Shown: piece after piece, positions 44,641 to 52,434 of the stretch
Layout of the letters: each line of letters starts with the position of its first letter
How positions within the stretch are numbered: position 1 is the stretch's first letter
NCBI GenBank assembly: GCA_910588125.1
Contig: CAJUPI010000004.1
Coordinates: 55,222 to 119,221 of the forward strand
DNA from: an uncultured Lachnospiraceae bacterium
GTDB lineage: Bacteria > Bacillota > Clostridia > Lachnospirales > Lachnospiraceae
Direction: 5' to 3'
DNA length: 64,000 nucleotides
Made by a program: the position numbers and the translations under genes
The notes under the pieces: generated by a model
The model's input: the letters and a program-made list of their open reading frames with translations, nothing else
The model's database searches: none
Told to the model about the DNA's origin: nothing

Positions 44641-45843
44641 TTGAAAATTACCAAAGTAGATGTTTACATGCTGGACGCAACGGTCCAGAGAGCCAGCCGC
44701 CGGCCAATTATTGCAAGAGTGCATACGGATGAAGGAATCTATGGAGACGGAGAAGCAGGGATTGCCCTGGGAACGGGAGCTCCGGCCGCCTTTGGCATGG
44801 TACAGGATCTGGCAAGACTGATTATCGGAATGGATCCGATGAATACAGAACAGATCTGGCATCGGCTTTTGAAAAGCAGCTTTTGGGGAATGGGCGGAGG
44901 CCCGGTGGTTTTTGCCGGTATCAGTGCGCTTGATATCGCATTGATGGATATTAAGGGAAAGGCGCTGGGAGTTCCGGTGTACCAGCTGCTCGGCGGGAAA
45001 TGCCGCAGTGAAATGAGATGCTATGCTTCACAGCTTCAATTTGGCTGGGCGGAGCGGACCGGACCTTACGGCAAGACCGAGGATTATGTGGCGATCGTGC
45101 AATATGCATTGGATCAGGGATATGATTGTGTAAAGATCGATTTTACGCAGTTTGATCGTGAGGGAAACCGAATGGCCACGACAGCGGCAGAAGGAATCCT
45201 GACCCGCCCGTTCATGAATATGATTGATGAGCGGATGGGGGCAATCCGGGAGCATTGCGGATGGGATTTTGATCTGATTGTAGAGAACCATTGCCGGACA
45301 GATGCCGTTAGCGGCGCTATGATTGGAGAGCTTTGCGACAAATATAAGGTGATGGCATATGAAGAGCCGGCGATGCCGCTCAATCCGGAGATGCACCGGG
45401 TAATCCGGGAGAAAATAAAGACGCCGATTGCCACCGGCGAGAGGGTCTTTGGAAGCTGGGGCTTTTATCAATTTTTAAAACAGGATGCCGTCCAGCTGAT
45501 CCAGCCGGATATCTGTAATTGCGGGGGGCTGACAGAGGGGAAAAAGATCTGTGATCTGGCGGCTGTATTTGATGCAACGGTACAGGCACATTGCGCGGGT
45601 TCGCCGATCTCCACGGCGGCCGCCCTGCATTTGGAGGCGGCGATTCCCAACTTCTGCATTCATGAGCATCATTACAGAAGCACACAGCCGGCACTGACTG
45701 TACTATGCAAATATGACTATCAGCCGAAAAACGGTAAGTATGCAGTACCAGAGCTTCCGGGGCTGGGGCAAGAGCTTTCAGAGCATGCGATTGAGACCGC
45801 ACTGATGCATGTATGTGTGGATGAATATTGGAGAGGGTTATAG
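44641..45843 (+). CDS. Mandelate racemase/muconate lactonizing enzyme family dehydratase (enolase superfamily)
   Basis: 400 residues, TTG start 16 bases after AAAGGAGG; the N-terminal MKITKVDVYML is typical of the superfamily and supports this start over a later ATG. Alpha+beta capping domain (about 1-125), then the barrel. Likely acid/base and metal residues lie in CVKIDF, LIVENHCR, AYEEP, ATGERV, QPDICNCGG and AHCAGSP. The closest known members are sugar-acid dehydratases of the mannonate/galactonate group, but the context is tri- or dicarboxylate metabolism. Follows tctA by 3 bases; last gene before the operon terminator. Confidence 0.88.
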   Translation: MKITKVDVYMLDATVQRASRRPIIARVHTDEGIYGDGEAGIALGTGAPAAFGMVQDLARLIIGMDPMNTEQIWHRLLKSSFWGMGGGPVVFAGISALDIALMDIKGKALGVPVYQLLGGKCRSEMRCYASQLQFGWAERTGPYGKTEDYVAIVQYALDQGYDCVKIDFTQFDREGNRMATTAAEGILTRPFMNMIDERMGAIREHCGWDFDLIVENHCRTDAVSGAMIGELCDKYKVMAYEEPAMPLNPEMHRVIREKIKTPIATGERVFGSWGFYQFLKQDAVQLIQPDICNCGGLTEGKKICDLAAVFDATVQAHCAGSPISTAAALHLEAAIPNFCIHEHHYRSTQPALTVLCKYDYQPKNGKYAVPELPGLGQELSEHAIETALMHVCVDEYWRGL

Positions 45844-45870
45844 GTTTTTGGCGTTATTTGGCCTGGAGGA

Positions 45871-45931
45871 GAGCAAGTTCGACACCGGTTTTCAGATCGG
45901 GGGCAGCGGTTGTCGAATCTTGCTCTTTTTT
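45871..45931 (+). terminator. Terminator of the carboxylate operon
   Basis: GAGCAAGTTCGACA (45871-45884) pairs with TGTCGAATCTTGCTC (45911-45925), one base bulged, followed by TTTTTT. Strong stem with a 26-base loop. Confidence 0.9.
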
Positions 45932-45994
45932 GCTTTCTCTTTGGCAAAGGATATTGTATAATAGATAGACAAAGAAAAGGATAATAAAAAGGGC

Positions 45995-46184
45995 CAATTT
46001 CATTAAGTTAATTTTCTCGGAAGGTACGCCCTGGAAAAAGGAGTGGGAAGAGGCGGGAAATGCTCTGCTGATTTTTCCAGTTTCGGGATCAAGAATCCCT
46101 GCAAAGTCAAAATTAGCAGAGCATTTCCCGCCTCTTCCCACTCCTTTTTCCAGGGCTGAGTATTCTCAGAGCTTAGTGACATTG
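45995..46184. repeat. Family 1 palindromic element, full length (copy A)
   Basis: 190 bp. Outer ends CAATTTCATTAAGTTAATTTTC and GAGCTTAGTGACATTG. The 42-base left arm (46028-46069) is exactly complementary to 46115-46156. The loop holds a small hairpin GGGAT/ATCCC and a conserved segment also present in copy B (TTTGACTTTGCAGGGATT on the minus strand). It fills the gap before the acetamidase gene; nothing else is seen between 45932 and 46201. Confidence 0.9.
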
Positions 46185-46201
46185 CAAAAAGGGACGGTAA
46201 A

Positions 46202-47143
46202 ATGATAAAAATAACAAGAGATCATGTGATTTATGCGTTTAGCCAATCGGATAAACCAGCGGCATTTGTAGATCCGGGACAGTGCGTGGAATTTGAGACC
46301 TTTGATTGTTATCAAGGGATGATGCTGGCCGAGGGAAGTACCTTTCAGGACTTTGATCGCCGTTTCGGGAATCCGGCTACGGGGCCGGTATATGTGAATC
46401 ATGCCATGCCGGGAGACACCTTAAAAATTGAGATTCAGAAGCTTGAGGTCGGATCGGTGGGGATACTTGACATCGGCGGATCCAGCGGCGCGTTAGGAGA
46501 TGCCTTTGCCGGGAGAAAACCTGTAATTAAACGGCTGTCCGTAAAGAATGGCAGGATTGATTATGAGGGAATATGGGTGCCGGCAAGGCCCATGATCGGA
46601 GTGATCGGCGTGGCTCCGGCCGGGGAGCCGGTGGGAACACTGACGCCGATGGATCATGGCGGCAATATGGACTGTACAAGAATGGGGGAGGGGGCTACCT
46701 TGTATTTGCCGGTCAATGTAGAAGGCGCTTTGCTTTCCGTGGGAGATTTCCATGCCATTATGGGTGAAGGAGAGGTGGCGAATTGCGGTGTGGAGATTGA
46801 GGGGCGCACGATCCTGAAGTTGGACATACTCAAGCAGACAGGTATCACCTGGCCCATGCTGGAAAATGAAGAGCAATGGATTACCATTGCTTATGGAGCC
46901 ACCCTGGACGAGGCATCGCATAAGGCAGTGGTACAGATGTTTGAATTCCTTTGCCGGAAAATGGGGCTGAGTGAGGTAGATGCAGGGATGCTGTTAGATA
47001 TGGCCGGAGATCTGATGATTTGCCAGATTGTTAATCCAAAGAAAACAGTGCGGATGGAGGTACCCAAGTGGCTGGTACGCCGTATGCAGGAGAAAGGCCG
47101 TGGCTTTGCGGCAACCGCCCGGAGTACTTTTGAGGACGCCTGA
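46202..47143 (+). CDS. Acetamidase/formamidase family protein
   Basis: 313 residues. Family features: FVNHAMPGDTLKIEI-like VYVNHAMPGDTLKIEI near 63, MDHGGNMDC near 152, LYLPVNVEGALLSVGDFHA near 168 and MGEGEVANCGVEI near 185. The His, Asp and Glu residues likely bind zinc. The family hydrolyses short amides to acid and ammonia in the cytoplasm. Separated from the carboxylate operon by a terminator and a family 1 element, so probably has its own control. Real substrate unknown. Confidence 0.9.
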   Translation: MIKITRDHVIYAFSQSDKPAAFVDPGQCVEFETFDCYQGMMLAEGSTFQDFDRRFGNPATGPVYVNHAMPGDTLKIEIQKLEVGSVGILDIGGSSGALGDAFAGRKPVIKRLSVKNGRIDYEGIWVPARPMIGVIGVAPAGEPVGTLTPMDHGGNMDCTRMGEGATLYLPVNVEGALLSVGDFHAIMGEGEVANCGVEIEGRTILKLDILKQTGITWPMLENEEQWITIAYGATLDEASHKAVVQMFEFLCRKMGLSEVDAGMLLDMAGDLMICQIVNPKKTVRMEVPKWLVRRMQEKGRGFAATARSTFEDA

Positions 47144-47163
47144 GCAATTGCCGTTTACTTCTG

Positions 47164-47694
47164 TCAGAGTGTGATCCAATATCGTTTCATGATATGGCCG
47201 TTTGCTGCCACTTCTTTTTCAAAAATGCCGCCGGCGGCCAGGATGGTTTTTTCGCTGGCAATATTGCCGGCTTTGCAGGTAATGAGTACTTTCCGGATGC
47301 CGAGAGCCAGGCAGTTTTGCAAATTTTGCCGCAGCATTTCCTTGGCATAGCCTTTATTTCTCTCTGACGGGCGCACGGAGTACCCGATATGGCCGCCCCA
47401 GGTGCTGAGAATGGGGTGGTCGATATGGTGGCGCAAATCCGTGATGCCGACAATTTTATTGTCTGCTTTGCGCACGGCAAGATATACATGGGAAGGAACC
47501 TTATCCTTAGGACAGGATTCCTCAGACTTCATCATATTGACAGCATCAATCCATTCTTCGGCAGAAGAACAGGCTTCCAGGCTGCTGCAGCCAGCAAACC
47601 GGCTTAGATCATTCGCCTCGAAAAGTTCCTGGCGGAATTGCCAGATATCGTTGGCATATTCTATGGTTGGTTCTGTCAGTTGGATTTCATTCAT
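47164..47694 (-). CDS. GNAT-family N-acetyltransferase
   Basis: About 176 residues, RimJ/RimL-like. Acetyl-CoA-binding motif A is YSVRPSERNKGYAKEML (R-N-K-G-Y-A loop) near residue 105, and motif B near 130-160 (VLITCKAGNIASEKTI, GGIFEKE). The start is set at 47694; the open frame reads on upstream only through repeat element B. The element abuts the start codon (12 bases away), so promoter sequence may come from the element. Confidence 0.88.
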   Translation of the reverse strand: MNEIQLTEPTIEYANDIWQFRQELFEANDLSRFAGCSSLEACSSAEEWIDAVNMMKSEESCPKDKVPSHVYLAVRKADNKIVGITDLRHHIDHPILSTWGGHIGYSVRPSERNKGYAKEMLRQNLQNCLALGIRKVLITCKAGNIASEKTILAAGGIFEKEVAANGHIMKRYWITL

Positions 47695-47705
47695 GAGTTT
47701 TTTCC

Positions 47706-47908
47706 CAATGTCATTCAGTTTACCTCTGAGAATACTCAGCCATGGAAAAAGGAGCGGGGAGAGACCGGAAATGGTCCGCCACTTTTGACTTTGCAGGGAT
47801 TTTAGGAATTCTTGATCCCGAAACCGGAAAAAGCGGCGGACCATTTCCGGTCTCTCCCCGCTCCTTTTTTATGGCGTACTTTCTGAGAAAATTAACTGAA
47901 TGACATTG
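47706..47908. repeat. Family 1 palindromic element, full length (copy B)
   Basis: 203 bp. Ends CAATGTCATTCAG and TTAACTGAATGACATTG. A 35-base perfect arm (47746-47780) pairs with 47835-47869. The arm sequence differs from copy A at several places, each matched by a change in its own other arm. Same apical GGGAT/ATCCC hairpin and TTTGACTTTGCAGGGATT loop segment. Confidence 0.9.
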
Positions 47909-47960
47909 GTCTCCTCCTTTCTTTTTTCTGTTTTGTTCAATAATACGATTTCCCTGTAGA

Positions 47961-48704
47961 TTATTCGGTGCCGGAAATCCTCCCGCTTTCTGCTATTTGT
48001 ATTGACTGCTTTAAGTAACCAAGGCAGTCAGCTGCCAGACGCCGGTAGGAATATCCTCCTGCCTGAAACACATTTTTCATGGAAAGCCAGACAACGGTCA
48101 TGGTGGCTTCCATCAGTAAAATGCGGAACAGATTTTCTAATGGGCGGGGTTTGAGCCTATGCAGAGTAAAAGACTGAAATACAATGTGTGGCAGCTCATC
48201 CTTTAACATCTGCCGGCAGATGCTTTTCAGGGCGGGAGAAGCAACGCTTTCGGCCAGTGCCCGGTAGTAGGAAAGGGCAATTATCTCGGCAGTTACCAGA
48301 ACGATAACTTCTGATTTTAGCCCACCAGATTTTCGAAGAACACGAAAAATGTCATTCAAAACGGAATGGGTGCGAACGGGGAGCCGGTGGTAGTCCATAT
48401 ATTTTCTCAAATAGGCAGAGTGCCAGTTTTCTTCCCGTACAAACCATTTCATAGCCGCCAGATATTCCGGTGCGTGATTGCGGATAGCATAACGCTCAGC
48501 ACAGCGAAGAAGGAAGTGGCCCTCGGAGGCCTCCCCCATCTGAAAACGTTGGACAGAAGGGCAGATCAGACGTTTCTCCTGAGGGGTCAGTACCGGTTCC
48601 GCTGTGAAATCAATCTGCAGGCGATGATGGTGGTTCGTTTTAAAATGAGTAATCCAGTCAAATTGTGATAAGTCTTTAATGGGAAGCGAAGACAGTGAAA
48701 TCAT
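47961..48704 (-). CDS. Ferritin-like superfamily protein
   Basis: About 247 residues; start at 48704 with AAGGAG upstream. Residues about 85-215 are helical with candidate di-iron ligands in VREENWHSAYL (E..H), VTAEIIALSYY and KDELPHIVFQ (E..H), the spacing of a ferritin-like four-helix bundle. I do not recognise a named subfamily. Known relatives include oxidases, hydroxylases and iron-storage proteins. Stands alone between family 1 elements. Confidence 0.6.
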   Translation of the reverse strand: MISLSSLPIKDLSQFDWITHFKTNHHHRLQIDFTAEPVLTPQEKRLICPSVQRFQMGEASEGHFLLRCAERYAIRNHAPEYLAAMKWFVREENWHSAYLRKYMDYHRLPVRTHSVLNDIFRVLRKSGGLKSEVIVLVTAEIIALSYYRALAESVASPALKSICRQMLKDELPHIVFQSFTLHRLKPRPLENLFRILLMEATMTVVWLSMKNVFQAGGYSYRRLAADCLGYLKQSIQIAESGRISGTE

Positions 48705-48714
48705 GGCGGAGGTT

Positions 48715-48763
48715 CTCCTTTTTTCATGGCTGAGTATTCTCAGAGTTAAGCTTAATGACATTG
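48715..48763. repeat. Family 1 palindromic element, one end only
   Basis: CTCCTTTTTTCATGG, CTGAGTATTCTCAG and TTAATGACATTGG: the same end and start of arm as copies A and B, cut short next to the ferritin-like gene start. Confidence 0.7.
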
Positions 48764-48978
48764 GATAGGGGGGATATGTTTTGTTTATAGAATATAATAA
48801 AATGGGAAAATGGTCAAGTTTCATTCCTTCCTCCAAGCGTGAAAATTTTTAACGATTTCCTAAATATTTGTTGCAAAAATTGCGATAGAATAATAAAATA
48901 AAGGAAAAATATGGAAGAGCAATATAAATATAATGACAGACAAGATATACGAATTCATATTTGAAGGAGAAGGAAGAT

Positions 48979-50505
48979 ATGGATTATGGAAATGCATTCA
49001 GGAAGGTCTGGGATTCCTGTGAAAATATATTTGATTTGGCCGTTTGCTGCTATGATAAAATACTTTTATATGTAGAAAATGAACAGAATTTTATTGCTAA
49101 ATATATGGATCATCCGAAAAGAGATGGAAAGGGAAATCCTAATCTTAAAAATCTGGATGGAATCACGAATGAAATCATAGGAAAATTCAGAATAAGGCCA
49201 GAAGAATGTTATTTTGCAGAACATAAAAAGTATATTTGGGAAAGGATGGAGGCTTGTACTTTACAGCCGTTTGAAGACGAAAAAGTAAACCACGTGACAC
49301 CATTGATGGCTGTTTTAAGGGGACTTGATCAGTATATATATCAATCTCGCACGGACGGAGAAAAGCGATGGAAATCTAAAGGGCCACTAAATACTGTCAG
49401 AAAAGATAGTTCTGCTGTCTATTTCAAATCGATCCCTTCTTTGTTGGATGAAAGCAAAAAATCCCTGGTATTCCGCAAAGCTTCCCAATCCAGTGATATA
49501 GGAAGCACATTATCTTCTCTAAGAATTGTAAACCGATTGCAGCTGGCAAAAAATGCTTCATTTCCGGAAATAATACATGTTCCATTTAATGCAAACAGGA
49601 GTGAAGGCATAAAGCATATGTTGGCGAAGCATGTTCTGCGAATCTTGATTTTGCCATATATTCCGGTTGAAACATTTAATGTAGTTGAAACATATGGGAG
49701 CGCATTTGCAATTCAGTATCAACAAAAACAAGATCCGGGAATCGATTATGTCAGGTATATGATGAAATCTGCAGTAGAGAGGGATGCTAATTTTGTGTTG
49801 ATTCCGGAATTTGCGGCAGAGCAATCCGTGCGGGAAGCAATTCAGGGATATCTGAAAGAGAACAGAGATAGTATCCGCCAATCCTCGCTAATAGCTGTTT
49901 TTGCAGGAAGTACTTATGAAAACCATAATAATATTATGCATATTTTTCATTATACAGGGAAGGAGATTGGAACGTATTACAAATATTCACCTTTTACAGA
50001 GGCAGATATAGGAGGAGAGAACACTTTTAGCATGTGTGAATATCTTGAGGCGCCAGGAAAGGTGTGTACTTTGCTTGATATAGAGAATGTGGGAAGGATT
50101 TTGCCGGCTATTTGTAGAGATATTATTGATGGAGATTACACAGAAAAGCTGGTAAAAATTTTGCTGCCATTGCTGGTAGCTGCGCCAACATATAGCGCCT
50201 CTGTCGCTTCATTTGAGTATCCGTTACAATATTATGCCAAAGCTTATCATGCCAGTGCCATACTATGCAATCATTGCCTGGCAACATTAAAGAAAAAGGA
50301 TAATTCTGTAGTAACGATGGCTGCCATACCACAGAAGAAGGGGAATAAGATGGAAGGGTATATCTGTCGAGCGATACGGCAAAAAGATTGTCAGAATCAA
50401 TGTGGTGGAAATGGATGTGGTTATATCGTTGATCTGAAATATAGAAGCGCTTCTGAGCTGGGAGGAAATGCCGGGACAACAATTGATATAAAACATATTT
50501 TGTAA
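48979..50505 (+). CDS. Nitrilase-fold (carbon-nitrogen hydrolase-like) protein
   Basis: About 508 residues. Residues about 185-470 match the nitrilase fold with a full candidate triad: Glu in FVLIPEFAAEQ near 276, Lys in GTYYKYSPFTEAD near 333 and Cys in ILPAICRDIIDGDY near 380. The N-terminal 180 residues and the Cys-rich C-terminus (CQNQCGGNGCGY) belong to no family I recognise. Nitrilases hydrolyse nitriles or amides; nitrilase domains also occur next to reverse transcriptases in phage defence, though no such gene is here. First of a three-gene AT-rich operon bracketed by repeat elements. Start after AAGGAGAAGGAAG. Confidence 0.65.
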   Translation: MDYGNAFRKVWDSCENIFDLAVCCYDKILLYVENEQNFIAKYMDHPKRDGKGNPNLKNLDGITNEIIGKFRIRPEECYFAEHKKYIWERMEACTLQPFEDEKVNHVTPLMAVLRGLDQYIYQSRTDGEKRWKSKGPLNTVRKDSSAVYFKSIPSLLDESKKSLVFRKASQSSDIGSTLSSLRIVNRLQLAKNASFPEIIHVPFNANRSEGIKHMLAKHVLRILILPYIPVETFNVVETYGSAFAIQYQQKQDPGIDYVRYMMKSAVERDANFVLIPEFAAEQSVREAIQGYLKENRDSIRQSSLIAVFAGSTYENHNNIMHIFHYTGKEIGTYYKYSPFTEADIGGENTFSMCEYLEAPGKVCTLLDIENVGRILPAICRDIIDGDYTEKLVKILLPLLVAAPTYSASVASFEYPLQYYAKAYHASAILCNHCLATLKKKDNSVVTMAAIPQKKGNKMEGYICRAIRQKDCQNQCGGNGCGYIVDLKYRSASELGGNAGTTIDIKHIL

Positions 50506-50589
50506 GGCTATTCAGACTTGTTTTGGACAGAAACCAGTGATATAATGAAGGTACTAAATAATTGTTCAACTATTAAAGGAGGGATAAAC

Positions 50590-51423
50590 GTGAGAGGCCG
50601 GACGGTTGGGCAGGTGATCCAACATATACTTTCATGGATAGAAAAAAGAAAAACGATTCCAGACAGTGAATTGTATGATTTCAGTAAAAATATGAGTGAT
50701 ATCCTGGAAGCCTCTGACTATGAAGCGCTAGGAGAGAGTTACCATATTTTACAAGAGGCAGTAGAGCTGTATGAAGAATTTGATTTGCCAACGGAACCGG
50801 AGTATCGCTATGCGTTTTCTATGGGCGAGATTCAGGGGATTCTCAGAATAGCAGACGAAATGAAACGGCAAAAGCAGATATCAAATATAATAGATGTAGA
50901 TTATCAAAGCTATCTGCCCAGATATAAAATATTTCAGCTGGTTGATGAACATCCGGGCATTACCCATAAAGAATTAGCGAAAAAAGGCAGTATGAAAGTA
51001 TCGAATTTAACACATTTTATGGAAAAGGCAGAAGCAGAAAAGTACTTTTATTCATGGAGAAACGGCAGGAATAAGTATTATCATTTAGGGAAGAAGGGGA
51101 AAATTTTACTTGAGAAAATAGAAGAACAACGTCATGCTATTGAATATCGGGCGATAGAAGAACAAAGCATTGCCTGCATTTTAGATGAAGATATCGAATT
51201 GGATAACAGCATGGCTGGAAACCTGGGCCAGAATATAAGTTTTCTCATGAATACCAAAAATAGCAGTTATAATAATTCCTTTTTAGTTCCTAACAGAGAG
51301 AGCCGAAAGAAAGTAAATGAGAATAAGAAAAGAGATAATGGAGGATATGATAAAAATGAAAATTATTTAAGGATATTCACCGATACGATAGAAAACCGTG
51401 AGGAGATAATAGATTATGCATGA
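50590..51423 (+). CDS. Winged-helix protein of unknown function
   Basis: About 277 residues; GTG start at 50590, chosen because AAAGGAGGG lies just upstream, although the open frame extends further. Residues about 1-105 are helical. Residues about 105-175 form a winged helix like MarR (YKIFQLVDEHPGITHKELAK, SMKVSNLTHFMEKAE, GRNKYYHLGKKGKILL). The tail is Asn/Lys-rich and probably disordered. May regulate or act with the nitrilase-fold protein. Overlaps the next gene by 8 bases. Confidence 0.55.
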   Translation: MRGRTVGQVIQHILSWIEKRKTIPDSELYDFSKNMSDILEASDYEALGESYHILQEAVELYEEFDLPTEPEYRYAFSMGEIQGILRIADEMKRQKQISNIIDVDYQSYLPRYKIFQLVDEHPGITHKELAKKGSMKVSNLTHFMEKAEAEKYFYSWRNGRNKYYHLGKKGKILLEKIEEQRHAIEYRAIEEQSIACILDEDIELDNSMAGNLGQNISFLMNTKNSSYNNSFLVPNRESRKKVNENKKRDNGGYDKNENYLRIFTDTIENREEIIDYA

Positions 51424-52057
51424 TCAGGAAAGTGGAATGGACAGATGGAAAGAAATAATAAAACAGAATAATAGCCTGACTAAGATGCAGCTGGCACAGG
51501 CATTGGAGAAGGAGCTATCAGATAGTCCCAGAAGGGAGGATGATTTACAGGATTTAGCAGAAACTGCTTATTTACAATTTTTCTGTCAGGAAGAAGAAAA
51601 TGATGACTTGGAGCTGGAATGGAAAAAATGGCAGATAGAGTATCAGGAGTATTTAAGGGCGACGGTACGTTTTTTAAGCAGAAAGAATATAAGTGCTAAG
51701 CAGTTTTACAAAGAGCTGGCTGATGTAATATGGAATTCCGCGTTTTTTAATGAGAAGTCTCGTGTATTTGCATTGCATTATTATCTGAATTCCGGATATT
51801 GCCCGTATTTTGAATTAGACAAGGGGATTTTGATGGATGAAGGAGAGTTTCGGGAAAACTTACAAAAAGTTCGTTTGCTTTGCAGCAAGCTTCGCTTTAT
51901 TATGTTGCAGAGATATGAACAAAAGACAGAAAGGGCAGCACGGGTCAACGACGTAATTGCTCAGGCGGAGAATGAAAAAGAAAAGGCGGTGTTGATGGCT
52001 TGGTTTCTTAATTTTTTGGAGAGCCGAAAGATAGAGAGCGGAAAAAAACAATCGTGA
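51416..52057 (+). CDS. Unknown helical protein, third gene of the nitrilase operon
   Basis: 213 residues, cytoplasmic, mostly helical and highly charged (LEKELSDSPRREDDL; EEENDDLELEWKKWQIEYQ). No motif or family recognised. GAGGAG precedes the start and it overlaps the winged-helix gene by 8 bases, so the two are probably made together. A family 2 element begins 3 bases after its stop. Confidence 0.55.
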   Translation: MHDQESGMDRWKEIIKQNNSLTKMQLAQALEKELSDSPRREDDLQDLAETAYLQFFCQEEENDDLELEWKKWQIEYQEYLRATVRFLSRKNISAKQFYKELADVIWNSAFFNEKSRVFALHYYLNSGYCPYFELDKGILMDEGEFRENLQKVRLLCSKLRFIMLQRYEQKTERAARVNDVIAQAENEKEKAVLMAWFLNFLESRKIESGKKQS

Positions 52058-52059
52058 TT

Positions 52060-52167
52060 TGTTGCAAAATAGGCCATTTGCCATTTCCTTATCTCGTGTT
52101 CAGACAGAGTGTTCGGGAACAGCCGGACACGGAATAAGAGAAATGGCGAATAACTTATTTTGCAACA
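52060..52167. repeat. Family 2 palindromic element, compact copy
   Basis: 108 bp. TGTTGCAAAATAGGCC...GCCATTTCCTTAT at left and ATAAGAGAAATGGC...TTATTTTGCAACA at right are inverted repeats, with GTGTTC/GGACAC inside. Best-preserved copy of the family. Confidence 0.75.
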
Positions 52168-52199
52168 TCCCCGACATTAGCAGATAAAATCAGTGAATC

Positions 52200-52260
52200 A
52201 GAAAGAAAAGGCTTTCAGGAGCAGCCCGAAAATTTGCGGTTGATTTGAAAGTCTTTTTTT
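52200..52260 (+). terminator. Likely terminator after the nitrilase operon
   Basis: AAGGCTTTCA pairs with TGAAAGTCTT (one G-T pair) over about 35 bases, then TTTTTTT. The gap from 52058 to 52434 otherwise holds the family 2 element and the gltB promoter. Confidence 0.6.
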
Positions 52261-52341
52261 GTGTTAAAACTGTAAAAAACGATAATTTATGTAAAAAAGT
52301 ATAATTATCTAATTATCTGACAATTTATATTAAAAAAAGTC

Positions 52342-52370
52342 TTTACAAATCCCCACATCCGTAGTATCAT
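52342..52370 (+). promoter_or_regulatory. Promoter of the glutamate synthase operon
   Basis: TTTACA (52342-52347), 17-base spacer, TATCAT (52365-52370), 64 bases before the start. The AT-rich run upstream (52265-52340) may help as an UP element or regulator site. Confidence 0.65.
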
Positions 52371-52434
52371 CTATAAAAAATTAAAACCACCCGGCAGGAA
52401 ACCCGGCCAGGGCACAATCAGGAAGGACAGGATT

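Noticed and set aside
45854..46003. 49-residue membrane peptide on the minus strand
   Set aside because: A hydrophobic helix and charged tail are visible, but there is no ribosome site, its start comes from the repeat element, and half of it is the operon terminator.
47709..47844. N-terminal extension of the acetyltransferase
   Set aside because: The extra 50 codons are repeat element sequence; the family-like N-terminus begins at 47694.
45995..47908. CRISPR array or integron-type attachment sites
   Set aside because: The two long palindromes are not regularly spaced with unique spacers and have no cas genes or integrase nearby.
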